From DASXMX01 sp035483795 (GTDB lineage: Bacteria > Planctomycetota > Phycisphaerae > Tepidisphaerales > Tepidisphaeraceae): a stretch of DNA of 18,826 nt. The notes beneath the pieces were generated by a model. It was not told where the DNA came from and searched no databases. It saw only the letters and a program-made list of their open reading frames with translations. Shown piece by piece: positions 1-8,967 of the stretch. The stretch's first letter is position 1. The number at the start of each line of letters is the position of its first letter. The stretch covers positions 1 through 18,826 of the forward strand of contig DATHPP010000502.1 in assembly GCA_035483795.1 (NCBI GenBank). The letters run 5' to 3'. The translations under genes were made by a program, and so were the position numbers.

Positions 1-3000
1 ACGCAGATTTCGGCGCGATGCGCATCGATTCAACCAGCACCTCGATCACCTTCAGCTTCATCACGCGCACGGGGCAGGTGATCGACACCTACACCATCAA
101 CAACGGCGTGACGAACACGCCGCAGGTTTACATCCCATTGGGAACTACATGGAAGTACCTCGACGACGGCAGCAACCAGGGAACGGCATGGACCGCGCCG
201 TCGTTCAACGACAGCTCCTGGTCATCCGGCCCCGCCGAACTGGGCTTCGGCGATGGAGGTGAGGCCACGACGATCAACAGCGGAAATATCACGACGTATT
301 TCCGGGCGCGCTTCAACGTCTCCGACCCGACCACCGTCCAGGGGCTCAGCCTGAGTCTGATCGAGGACCAGGGATCGGTCATCTACCTGAACGGGACCGA
401 GGTCTACCGCAACGACATGCCGTCGGGAGCGATTTCCTATACCACGCTCGCTTCCACCGACATCAACCCTGGAAACGACAACTACTGGCTGGCAGGCACC
501 GTCAATACAGCGCCGCTCGTCAGTGGAACCAATGTAATCGCGGTCGAGCTCCATTTGCCATCGGCCAACGCCGGGGACCTGAGCTTCGATCTTCAACTCA
601 GCGCGACGCTCGGCCAGGCGACTGTGCCGGCGGTTCCCGCAAACTTCCAGGCAATGGCGGCCTCGAATCATGTCACGCTGAATTGGACAGCCAGCGGCGG
701 TGCAACCAGCTACAAAATCTATCGCGGAACCACTCCGGGCGGAGAAGGCTCGACGCCTTACGCCACGAACGTCACGACCAACTCATTCACCGACACCTCC
801 GTCACCACGGGCTCGACCTATTACTATCAGGTCACCGCCGTCAATGCGCAGGGTGAAAGCAGCAGGAGCACGGAGGTCGTCGCGGCCATACAGCCGCCGC
901 CTGTCCCGACCAATCTCCAGGCCGCCAGCGGTATCGCCCAGATCGCCCTGAGCTGGACCGCCAGCACCGGCGCCTCGAGCTACAACATTTATCGCGGAAC
1001 TTCATCGGGTGGCCAGGGCGCTTCCCCTTACGCCACCAACATCAGCACCAATAGTTTCATCGATGCCGGATTGACGCCGGGGTCAACCTTCTACTACAAG
1101 GTGACCGCCGTCAATTCGATCGGCGAGAGCAGCAAGAGCGGGGAAGCCTTTGCTACGGTTGTCTCGACACCCGCCCACGTGGTGGTCGTGATCGAGTCGC
1201 ACTTCGGCAGCGGCATGATCGGCAGCTCCAATGCGCCGTATCTCAATTCGCTGGCGAACCAGGGCGCGCTTTTCAACAACGCCAGCGGGATCACCTACCC
1301 CGGTCAGCCGAATTATCTGGGCCTCTTCTCCGGGTCGACACAGGGCGTCACCAGTGACACGGTTCCCTCGTCGCAGTTTACCGGAGCAAACCTGGGTTCT
1401 GAGCTGATCGCGGCGGGCTTCACCTTTGGCGGATTTGCCGAGGGGCTGCCGGCAGTTGGATCGCTGGTTGCGACGGCCGGATCCACCGACTCGGCGGGAA
1501 ATGCCGTCTACCAGCGCTATCACAATCCATGGTCGGACTTCTCCAACGTCCCCGCCGCGGACAACGTGCCTTTCTCGGCATTCCCCAGCAATTTTGCCTC
1601 GCTCCCTGCGGTGTCGCTGGTGGTGCCGAACATGCTCGACGACATGCACGACGGCACCGTCTCGCAGGCCGACACCTGGCTCCAGACCAATCTCGGCGCC
1701 TATGCCACGTGGGCGACGACCCACAACAGCCTGCTGGTCGTCACCTGGGATGACAACGTCAGCGGTTCCAATCCCAACCAGATCGACACAGTCATCTACG
1801 GACAACAAGTGCAGGCCGGCGTCTACAACGACGCGATCAATCATTACAGTCTGCTTCGCACGATCGAAGATCTGTACGGGCTACCGCGCCTGGGATCCGC
1901 TGCCACCGCGACGACGATCCAGGACGCATGGCATTCCGTGCCGCTGGTGCTGCCGCCGCCGGCCCCGACCTCGCTTCAGGCCACAAGCGGCGGATCGCAG
2001 CAGATCAGCCTTACCTGGACCACCAGTTCCGGCGCCACCGGCTACGACGTGTACCGCGGCACCACCGCCGGCGGAGAAGGCGCTACGCCGATCGCCGTGA
2101 ACGTCCCGTCCCCTACCTTCACCGACAGCGGCCTGACGCCGGGCGTTACTTACTTCTATCAGGTCACCGCGCTCAATGGCTCCGGACAAAGCGGGAGCAG
2201 CAATGAAGCCAGCGCCGCAACCGCCCGGGCGACGCCGGTATTCGGCGGCCTTTCTGCATCGCAAACCATTACGTATGGCGCAGCCACAATCACGTTGTCG
2301 GGCACGCTGACAGCCGCCGCACTGATCCCAACCGGCAGCGTAATGATTACCATCAACGGATCATCAACCAGCGCCGCGATCAACGCTTCGACCGGCGCGT
2401 TTTCCGCCAGTTTCGATACGCACGCGATTCCCGCCTCGAGCACCGCCTACACGATCACCTACAGCTACGCCGCCAACGCCAGCTACAACGCCGCCAGTGA
2501 CTCCAGCACGACTTTGACGGTGAACAAGCGGTCGTTGCACGTCACCGCGACCGGCGTCAGCAGGATTTACGACGGCACGACCGCCGCGACCGTCACCCTC
2601 AGCGACGACCACATTAATGGCGACGCCATCACCACCGCTTACACGGTCGCGGCGTTCACCACGAAGAATGTCGGCACCGCCGTCACGATCAGCGTCTCCG
2701 GCATCACCCTCTCGGGCGCCGCGGCAGGCGACTACACGCTCGCAACCACCAGCGCGACGACCGCCGCAAACATCACATCGCGGACTTTGCACGTCACCGC
2801 GACGGGTCAGAACAGAATTTATGACGGCACCACCACGGACAGCGTCACCTTCGCCGACGACCGCGTCTCCGGTGACAATCTGAGCGTCGCCGCGGCGTCA
2901 ATCGCGTTTGCCGACAAGAACGTCGGCGCCGCCAAGACCATCACGATCAGCGGCATCTCCCTCAGCGGAACGGACGCGCCGAACTACACATTCAACACGT

Positions 3001-5747
3001 CGACCACCACTACCGCGAACATCACGCGGCGGGCGCTGACCGTCAGCGCCACTGGGCAAAACAAGACCTACGACGGCACAACGACGGCAACGGTGACACT
3101 GAGTGACAACCGCGTGACAGGTGACAGTCTCACGACGGCATACACCACAGCGACGTTCGCCGACAAAAATGTCGGCGCCGCCAAGACGGTTTCCGTCAGC
3201 GGCATCTCTCTCAGTGGAACGGACGCGCCGAATTACACGTTCAACACCTCGACCAGCACTACCGCGAACATCACGCCGCGAGCTTTGACTGTCACTGCAA
3301 TCGGCGTGAACAAGATTTATGATGGCACAACCGCCGCGAGCGTAACGCTCGGCGACAATCGCGTCGCGGGCGACAGTCTTACGCCCGCATACACCACCGC
3401 GACGTTTACCGACAAGAACGTTGGGAATGGCAAGACGATCACCGTCACCGGAATCAGTCTGAGCGGCGCCGACGCGGGCAACTACACGTCGAACTCGAGT
3501 ACGTCGACGACTGCGAACATCACGCCGCGAGTTTTGACCGTTACCGCGACCGGGCAGGACAAAATCTACGACGGCACCGCCGCTGCGACCGTGATGTTGG
3601 CTGACAATCGGGTCGCCGGCGACGCGCTCACGCTCGGATACGGCTCCGCGGCATTTGCCGACAAGAACGTCGGTGCGGGCAAATCGGTCAGTGTGTCAGG
3701 GATTACGGTTGGCGGCGCTGACGCTGGAAATTACACGTTCAATACGACCGCAACAACCAGTGCAAACATCACCGCCCGCGCTCTGATTGTCACTGCGACC
3801 GGAACGAACAAAGTTTACGACGGGACGACGACGGCGAGCGTTACGCTTGGTGACAACCGCGTTGCCGGCGACAGCCTCACGACGACCTATGCCGCCGCAA
3901 CGTTTGCCGACAAGAACGTCGGAACCGGCAAGACGATCACCGTCAGCGGCATTACCCTCGGCGGCGCCGACTCCGGCAACTACACATTCAACACCACCGC
4001 CACCGCCAGCGCGAACATCATATCGCTCGGCTTGACCGTCACCGGCGCCGTCGCCAACAACAAGACCTATGACGGCACGATCGCGGCTACGCTCAGCTTT
4101 GGCTCGGCACAACTGGTGGGAATCGTTGGCAATGACGACGTGAGTCTCAATGTCGCCGGCGCGACCGGCGCGTTCGCGTCGGCTTCAGTCGGCGCCAACC
4201 TTCCGGTGACGATCTCCGGGCTGACGCTTGGCGGCACGCAGGCGGGCAATTACTCGCTCGTGCAGCCGTCCGCGGCCGCGAACATCACACCCCTGGCGCT
4301 GACCGTCAGCGGCGCGACCGCAGCCAATAAGCCCTACGACGGCGGCATCGCCGCCACCTTGAACCTGGGCGCGGCGCAACTGGTGGGCGTGATCGGTGGC
4401 GACAGCGTCGCGCTCAACACCGCCGGGGCGGTGGGCACGTTTAGCTCGGCAAGTGTCGGCAACGATATTGCCGTTAACGTCTCGGGCCTGACGCTCGGCG
4501 GCGCTCAGTCGGGCAACTACACGCTCATGCCGCCGACGATGACGGCCAACATCACGCCGTTGGCGTTGACCGTGAGCGGGATCACCGCCAGCGATAAACC
4601 GTACGACGGCACCACCGCCGCGACCCTCAATCTCTCCGGGGCGAGTGTGGCCGGCGCGATCAGTGGCGACGTCGTTACATTGAACACCGCCGGCGCCGTT
4701 GGCGCCTTCGCGTCGGCAAACGTAGCGAGCAGCATCGCGATCGGCATCTCAGGCCTCTCGATCGGCGGTCCCGCGGCGGGCAACTACACCCTCACGCTGC
4801 CTTCCGTAACCGCCAACATCACTCCCGAACTGACCGTTTCCGGCACGGCCGCCGCCGACGCCATCACCCTCGTGCAGGACCCCGATCACCTCCATGTCGA
4901 CTGGTTCCTGAACGGCTCGACTGCCTTCGGCCAACTCGCGGCCAACGACCCGGCAGGACTGACGATCAACGGCAACGGCGGCAACGATGCCATCATCCTT
5001 GACTACGCCAATGGCAATCCGCTCCCCGCCACCGTCCATCTCAACGGCACGTTCACCCTCAACAATCTTCAGGGCACCAACCCTCTTGCCGGTATCACGC
5101 TCGATATCGGCAGGAGCACCGTCTTCATCGCTTATGGCGCCGTCGATCCGCTGGCGATGGTTCAAAGCGACCTTCAGAACGGCTACAACAATGGCGCCTG
5201 GAACGGCACGCCCACCGCCTCCACGGGTGTAATCACTTCCCTGGCCGCGCAGAGCAATCCGAATCACAACACCGCAATCGGCTATGCGGATGCGAATGAC
5301 GGCACCGGTGTCGACACGACCCCGAATTCCGTCGAGCTGTCTTACACGCTCCTCGGTGACGCGAACCTCGACGGGACGGTGAACAGCGCCGACCTTCAGG
5401 TGCTCCTGGCCGGGCTCAATCTTCCCGGCGCGTGGGACGACGGGGATTTCAACTACGACGGCGTTGTCAACAGCGCCGATCTTCAGGCGCTGCTCAGTAA
5501 CCTGAACACAAGCCTGGGCAATCAAGCGTCGCCCGGCGCGCAAACTGCGTCCGGCGCGACCGTCTCGGCTTCGAGCAAACCCGCTTTGGTTGCTTCCAAT
5601 AGTTCAACTGGCAGTGTCAAAACAGCCGCCAGTCCACCGCCCCTCGCGCCGCCCATCGCAACTCAAACGGTTCGAACGTCTCCGACGCATCATGTCAAGC
5701 ATCATGGCAAACCGCATCAGACTCGCGACAAGCGGCGTCGATCTTGA
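1..5747 (+). CDS. Giant multidomain secreted protein (5' partial): FN3, SapM-like phosphoesterase, YDG repeats, dockerin-like C-terminus
   Basis: The reading frame is open from the left edge, so the start lies outside the window; residue numbers below count from the ATG at 18. Residues 1-32 resemble the C-terminal end of a calcineurin-like (purple acid phosphatase type) domain. A beta-sandwich, galactose-binding-like domain follows (about 38-200), then two FN3 domains (about 206-293 and 297-382). Next is a phosphoesterase domain (about 385-640) with conserved stretches PNMLDDMHD (537-545), TWDD (576-579) and NHYSLLRTIED (from 608), as in SapM/phosphatidylinositol-3-phosphatase-like acid phosphatases. 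A third FN3 (645-737), an Ig-like domain (740-837) and nine YDG repeats (838-1605) come after, then a 170-residue beta-rich region and two dockerin-type Ca loops starting at D1781 and D1810. The C-terminus is a Ser/Thr/Pro linker and a His/Lys/Arg-rich tail. The likely role is extracellular or surface phosphomonoester hydrolysis on an adhesin-like scaffold. The domain calls are firm except for the leftmost fragment. Confidence 0.88.
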   Translation, partial: ADFGAMRIDSTSTSITFSFITRTGQVIDTYTINNGVTNTPQVYIPLGTTWKYLDDGSNQGTAWTAPSFNDSSWSSGPAELGFGDGGEATTINSGNITTYFRARFNVSDPTTVQGLSLSLIEDQGSVIYLNGTEVYRNDMPSGAISYTTLASTDINPGNDNYWLAGTVNTAPLVSGTNVIAVELHLPSANAGDLSFDLQLSATLGQATVPAVPANFQAMAASNHVTLNWTASGGATSYKIYRGTTPGGEGSTPYATNVTTNSFTDTSVTTGSTYYYQVTAVNAQGESSRSTEVVAAIQPPPVPTNLQAASGIAQIALSWTASTGASSYNIYRGTSSGGQGASPYATNISTNSFIDAGLTPGSTFYYKVTAVNSIGESSKSGEAFATVVSTPAHVVVVIESHFGSGMIGSSNAPYLNSLANQGALFNNASGITYPGQPNYLGLFSGSTQGVTSDTVPSSQFTGANLGSELIAAGFTFGGFAEGLPAVGSLVATAGSTDSAGNAVYQRYHNPWSDFSNVPAADNVPFSAFPSNFASLPAVSLVVPNMLDDMHDGTVSQADTWLQTNLGAYATWATTHNSLLVVTWDDNVSGSNPNQIDTVIYGQQVQAGVYNDAINHYSLLRTIEDLYGLPRLGSAATATTIQDAWHSVPLVLPPPAPTSLQATSGGSQQISLTWTTSSGATGYDVYRGTTAGGEGATPIAVNVPSPTFTDSGLTPGVTYFYQVTALNGSGQSGSSNEASAATARATPVFGGLSASQTITYGAATITLSGTLTAAALIPTGSVMITINGSSTSAAINASTGAFSASFDTHAIPASSTAYTITYSYAANASYNAASDSSTTLTVNKRSLHVTATGVSRIYDGTTAATVTLSDDHINGDAITTAYTVAAFTTKNVGTAVTISVSGITLSGAAAGDYTLATTSATTAANITSRTLHVTATGQNRIYDGTTTDSVTFADDRVSGDNLSVAAASIAFADKNVGAAKTITISGISLSGTDAPNYTFNTSTTTTANITRRALTVSATGQNKTYDGTTTATVTLSDNRVTGDSLTTAYTTATFADKNVGAAKTVSVSGISLSGTDAPNYTFNTSTSTTANITPRALTVTAIGVNKIYDGTTAASVTLGDNRVAGDSLTPAYTTATFTDKNVGNGKTITVTGISLSGADAGNYTSNSSTSTTANITPRVLTVTATGQDKIYDGTAAATVMLADNRVAGDALTLGYGSAAFADKNVGAGKSVSVSGITVGGADAGNYTFNTTATTSANITARALIVTATGTNKVYDGTTTASVTLGDNRVAGDSLTTTYAAATFADKNVGTGKTITVSGITLGGADSGNYTFNTTATASANIISLGLTVTGAVANNKTYDGTIAATLSFGSAQLVGIVGNDDVSLNVAGATGAFASASVGANLPVTISGLTLGGTQAGNYSLVQPSAAANITPLALTVSGATAANKPYDGGIAATLNLGAAQLVGVIGGDSVALNTAGAVGTFSSASVGNDIAVNVSGLTLGGAQSGNYTLMPPTMTANITPLALTVSGITASDKPYDGTTAATLNLSGASVAGAISGDVVTLNTAGAVGAFASANVASSIAIGISGLSIGGPAAGNYTLTLPSVTANITPELTVSGTAAADAITLVQDPDHLHVDWFLNGSTAFGQLAANDPAGLTINGNGGNDAIILDYANGNPLPATVHLNGTFTLNNLQGTNPLAGITLDIGRSTVFIAYGAVDPLAMVQSDLQNGYNNGAWNGTPTASTGVITSLAAQSNPNHNTAIGYADANDGTGVDTTPNSVELSYTLLGDANLDGTVNSADLQVLLAGLNLPGAWDDGDFNYDGVVNSADLQALLSNLNTSLGNQASPGAQTASGATVSASSKPALVASNSSTGSVKTAASPPPLAPPIATQTVRTSPTHHVKHHGKPHQTRDKRRRS
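2526..4830 (+). repeat. Nine tandem YDG-domain repeats inside the giant gene
   Basis: The YDG motif (Tyr-Asp-Gly, aspartate codon) recurs at residues 852, 936, 1019, 1102, 1185, 1268, 1352, 1441 and 1530. Spacing is 83-84 residues for the first six intervals and 89 for the last two. The first six repeats share the pattern YDGTT, then DNRV-GD, DKNVG, SGI-LSG, NYT, ANIT. The last three share a different pattern: AxxKPYDG, LVGVIGGD, NTAGAVG, SGLTLGG, NYTL, ANITPLALTVSG. YDG domains form beta-sandwich stalks in bacterial surface and secreted proteins. Confidence 0.9.
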
Positions 5748-5811
5748 AACGGCTCGCGCCTCTGGAACCACAGGACTTGCAGTATCCATCGCACCGCGCC
5801 AAGAATAGCCC

Positions 5812-7026
5812 GTGCGGCTCACCATCCGGCTCCCTTTTCTCCTGGCCGTTTTTGCCTGCTGCGGCGCGTTGGCGCAGACCCCGGCGACGACGCGTCCGGT
5901 TGCCATAGCCGAATCGGTCCGGTCCCGCGTGCGCGAGCTGTCGCGCCGGGCGCTCGGATTGATCGACCGGCGCGACCTCCCCGGGGCGGAGCGCGTGCTG
6001 CGGGAGGCGCTCGATCTGGCGCCGGAGAATTCCACGTGTCGTTTTAATCTTGCCTGCGTTCACGCGGCGATGCATCAGCCACACGGCGCCCTCGACGACT
6101 TAGAGCGCGCGACAGATGCCGGCTTCACGGACTTCTCCCGCATCCGGAACGAGCCGGTTTTCAGCGAAGTTCGAGAGCTGCCGGATTATCAGCGGCTGGT
6201 CGCCCGCCGCGACCAGATCGTTCACCGCGCCGCCGAGCGAATCACAACCGAATGGAAACAAACGCTCGGCAAAGAATATCAATTCGACGTCGACGAGCAC
6301 CGCAAAATGGTTCTTGCCGTACGGCCCGGCGCGGGTGATGTGCAGACACTGGCCCAATCGCTGCGCGTGCAGGCCGCCAGCCTGGCGGAATTGCTGTTCT
6401 CGCACACGTCCGATGAGTTCATCCGCATCGTGATCGCGACGCCGGCGGATTTCGCGAAGCTGGAGCATCGCCCGGGGGTGCAGGGCCGCTACGACGACGC
6501 CAGCCGGACCGTGCTGGTGAAGCAGCCGGGTGCTGAGTTGAGGCACGAGTTCACCCACGCGCTTCACGCCGCCGATCAGCATGCGCTCGATCAGGAGCAC
6601 CCGGTATGGCTGAGCGAAGGTCTTGCGACCCTGTACGAATACCCGCGCACGGAATCGCTCGACGGTGGGGAGGAGCACCGGCTCCTTCCCGCGGACACCT
6701 GGCGGCTGAGCCGGGTGCAGGCGGCGGCCAGCCGCCAGTCGCTCATCCCGCTTGCGACGCTCTTGGAGATGAAACGCGCCGCGTTCACCGCGCGGGCCGA
6801 CCTTGCCTACGGCGAAGCCGGCAGCCTTCTGATGTACCTCTGCGAGCACCACCAGCTTGCCGATTTCTACCGCGCCTACACCGCCGGCTACGCGAAAGAC
6901 CCCACCGGCCGAGAGGCGCTCCAGACGACAACCGGCATGAGCCTCGCTGATTTGCAGCAGGCGTGGGTGGATTGGCTACTTCCGCGGCCTGTTCCGCCGC
7001 GGAACGGGAACGAGTCGATCCGCTAA
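5812..7026 (+). CDS. Secreted TPR-containing HExxH metalloprotease (peptidase MA-like)
   Basis: This 404-residue protein starts at GTG 5812; an in-frame TAG at 5806-5808 rules out a longer start, and no clear Shine-Dalgarno is seen. Residues 1-21 are a Sec signal peptide with a hydrophobic core and an ALA cleavage site before Q22. A TPR-like helical stretch follows (about 40-110, with the typical APENSTCRFNLA pattern). The catalytic region has HEFTH at 245-249 and a third ligand E269 in WLSEG, the gluzincin arrangement (HExxH plus a downstream Glu). It probably acts as a periplasmic or extracellular zinc peptidase; the substrate is unknown. It starts 64 bp after the giant secreted gene on the same strand and could be co-transcribed with it. 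Its 3' end overlaps the convergent helicase gene by 51 bp. Confidence 0.85.
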   Translation: MRLTIRLPFLLAVFACCGALAQTPATTRPVAIAESVRSRVRELSRRALGLIDRRDLPGAERVLREALDLAPENSTCRFNLACVHAAMHQPHGALDDLERATDAGFTDFSRIRNEPVFSEVRELPDYQRLVARRDQIVHRAAERITTEWKQTLGKEYQFDVDEHRKMVLAVRPGAGDVQTLAQSLRVQAASLAELLFSHTSDEFIRIVIATPADFAKLEHRPGVQGRYDDASRTVLVKQPGAELRHEFTHALHAADQHALDQEHPVWLSEGLATLYEYPRTESLDGGEEHRLLPADTWRLSRVQAAASRQSLIPLATLLEMKRAAFTARADLAYGEAGSLLMYLCEHHQLADFYRAYTAGYAKDPTGREALQTTTGMSLADLQQAWVDWLLPRPVPPRNGNESIR

Positions 7027-8868
7027 TCCCAGATCACCCGCCAGCGCATGAAGTTGCCCGTGTACATCGTGCCATTCGCGCAGCCGGACGAAGGAAAGGA
7101 AGTTCTCCCGGCAAAGCTTCCGCAGCTTGTTCTCTGAGAGGTGCCGCGATTGCTCGCGGAACCAGCTCCACAGCTTGAGGTACGAAAGAAAATCGCTCCC
7201 AGGGTCGCGGAACTTTTCATGCGCCGCGTCAGCGGCCTCCTGCTGGTCCAGCGGGCGCTCGCGCGGGTCCTGATCGCTCAGGGCGGCGGCGATGATCAAC
7301 ACCTCGTCCATCACCCCCTCGTGCCGCGACGCCAGAACCATCCGGGCGATGCGCGGGTCGATCGGCAGCCGGGCCAGCAGCCGGCCGGTTTCGGTAATCT
7401 GGTTGTCTTCGTCGATCGCCGCCAGCTCGTGCAGTGTCTGATGGCCGTCGCGGACCATGCGATAGTCGGGCGGGTCGAGAAACGGAAAGTCCTCCACGTT
7501 CCCGAGGCCAAAAGCCTTCATCTGGAGAATCACGCTCGCCAGGTTGGTCCGCAGGATTTCCGGCTCGGTGAAGGCGGCGCGCGATCCGTAATCCTCCTGC
7601 GAATATAGCCGGATGCACACGCCGTCGCTGACCCGCCCGCAGCGGCCTTTCCGCTGGTCAGCCGAGGCCTTGGAGATTTTCTCGATCGGTAGCCGCTGGA
7701 CCTTGGTTCGCGCGCTGTACCGGCTGACTCGGGCGTAGCCGGGGTCCACCACATATTTGATTCCGGGCACGGTCAGCGAAGTCTCCGCGACGTTCGTCGC
7801 CAGCACGATCCGCGGCCGCTGATGCGGGTGGAAAATCTTCTGCTGCTCATCAGCGCCCAGGCGTGCGTAAAGCGGCAACACCTCGATGCCTGGAGGATGG
7901 TGCTTCCGAATCACCTCGGCGGTATCTCGAATCTCCCGTTCGCCCGAGAGGAACACCAGCACATCCCCCGGCCCGTCGCGCCACAACTCGTCGATGGCAT
8001 CGAGGATTCCCTGGAGCATCTGGCGGTCTCCTTCGTCCTCGTTGGCCGCCTCCAGGGATCGATATCTCACCTCGACCGGGTAAGTCCGCCCTGACACCTC
8101 AATCATCGGCGCGTCGCCGAAATGCCGGCTGAACCGCTGCGGGTCGATCGTCGCCGAGGTGATGATCAGCTTGAGGTCCGGCCGGCGGGGGAGCAGTTGC
8201 TTCAGATACCCCAGCAGGAAGTCAATGTTCAGGCTCCGCTCGTGGGCCTCGTCGATGATGATCGTGTCGTATTGATTGAGGAGCCGGTCTTGCTGCGTCT
8301 CGGCCAGCAGGATGCCGTCGGTCATCAGCTTCACATACGAATCGGGGCTGACGCGATCGGTGAACCGCACCTTGTAGCCCACCGCCCGGCCCAGGTCGCT
8401 CTGAAGTTCCTGCGCGATGCGCGCCGCGACCGACCGCGCCGCGATCCTCCGCGGCTGCGTGTGCCCGATCATTCCGGCAATGCCTCGCCCAAGCTCCAGG
8501 CAAATCTTGGGAAGCTGCGTCGTCTTCCCTGAGCCGGTTTCACCCGTCAATACAACGACCTGATTCTCGGCGATCGCTCGTGCGATCTCCTCTCGTCTTG
8601 CAACCACCGGCAGGTCGGCGGCGTAGGTGGGCGTGGGAACGTGCTGTTGCCTGCGGCAGAGGCGCTGGGCGGATCGCTCGATGTCAGCCGTGAGGTGTTC
8701 GAGCTGCGCGGATGAATGTCTGCCGTGTCCGAGCTGGCGCAAGCGAGCCCCCAGCCGGTGCCGGTCGACCAGCATCGTCCGCTCCACTTTTCGAGCGAGC
8801 TCATCCAGCAGGGAAGCAGTCTGTCCAACCTCCGGCGTCATGCCAAGAATTGTAGGGGAGAGAACCAT
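6976..8868 (-). CDS. hrpA: HrpA-type DEAH-box ATP-dependent RNA helicase, C-terminally truncated
   Basis: The 630-residue product matches the helicase half of HrpA closely. Motif I GETGSGKT lies at 109-116, motif II DEAH at 206-209, motif III SAT at 238-240 and motif VI QRKGRCGR at 405-412, with the HrpA-typical stretches GHTQPRR, LMTDGILLAE and NVAETSLTVPGIKYV. HrpA unwinds RNA and helps rescue stalled ribosomes. Family proteins are usually about 1,300 residues and continue with an OB-fold and a DUF3418 C-terminal half. Here similarity to E. coli HrpA, as I recall its sequence, runs to about residue 616 (GDLGLA). It is followed by a 14-residue arginine-rich tail that is simply the antisense of the protease gene, so the second half is missing. 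ATG 8868 is used; ATG 8841 (residue 10) is equally plausible, and neither has a Shine-Dalgarno. Confidence 0.9.
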   Translation of the reverse strand: MVLSPTILGMTPEVGQTASLLDELARKVERTMLVDRHRLGARLRQLGHGRHSSAQLEHLTADIERSAQRLCRRQQHVPTPTYAADLPVVARREEIARAIAENQVVVLTGETGSGKTTQLPKICLELGRGIAGMIGHTQPRRIAARSVAARIAQELQSDLGRAVGYKVRFTDRVSPDSYVKLMTDGILLAETQQDRLLNQYDTIIIDEAHERSLNIDFLLGYLKQLLPRRPDLKLIITSATIDPQRFSRHFGDAPMIEVSGRTYPVEVRYRSLEAANEDEGDRQMLQGILDAIDELWRDGPGDVLVFLSGEREIRDTAEVIRKHHPPGIEVLPLYARLGADEQQKIFHPHQRPRIVLATNVAETSLTVPGIKYVVDPGYARVSRYSARTKVQRLPIEKISKASADQRKGRCGRVSDGVCIRLYSQEDYGSRAAFTEPEILRTNLASVILQMKAFGLGNVEDFPFLDPPDYRMVRDGHQTLHELAAIDEDNQITETGRLLARLPIDPRIARMVLASRHEGVMDEVLIIAAALSDQDPRERPLDQQEAADAAHEKFRDPGSDFLSYLKLWSWFREQSRHLSENKLRKLCRENFLSFVRLREWHDVHGQLHALAGDLGLADRLVPVPRRNRPRK

Positions 8869-8882
8869 GGATGGGGGCGGTC

Positions 8883-8966
8883 GGGAGGGCGAGGCTCCCG
8901 CCGAGCCGCATCTTTTCGTGCCGGAAGATCTCGGCTCGGCAGGAGCCTCGCCTGCCTCGCCCTCCC
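8883..8966. repeat. Family A palindromic element, copy 1
   Basis: This 84-bp imperfect inverted repeat has outer arms GGGAGGGCGAGGCTCC and its complement, then GAGCCG/CGGCTC and ATCTT/AAGAT inner stems. It shares 27 nt on the left and 23 nt on the right exactly with the copy at 16952-17025, but carries an extra 9 nt (TGCCTCGCC) in the right arm. It fills the space between the hydrolase stop codon, 1 nt away, and the helicase start. It looks like a REP/MITE-type element. Confidence 0.85.
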
Positions 8967-8967
8967 G

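Noticed and set aside
1083..1844. Long minus-strand reading frame (253 codons) inside the giant gene
   Set aside because: It is antisense to the well-conserved phosphoesterase domain, is rich in Arg/Gly/Val low-complexity sequence and shows no domain; long shadow frames are expected in GC-rich DNA.
4749..5543. Minus-strand frame of 264 codons opposite the C-terminal part of the giant gene
   Set aside because: No recognisable motif, and the sense strand encodes clear YDG and dockerin-like motifs here.
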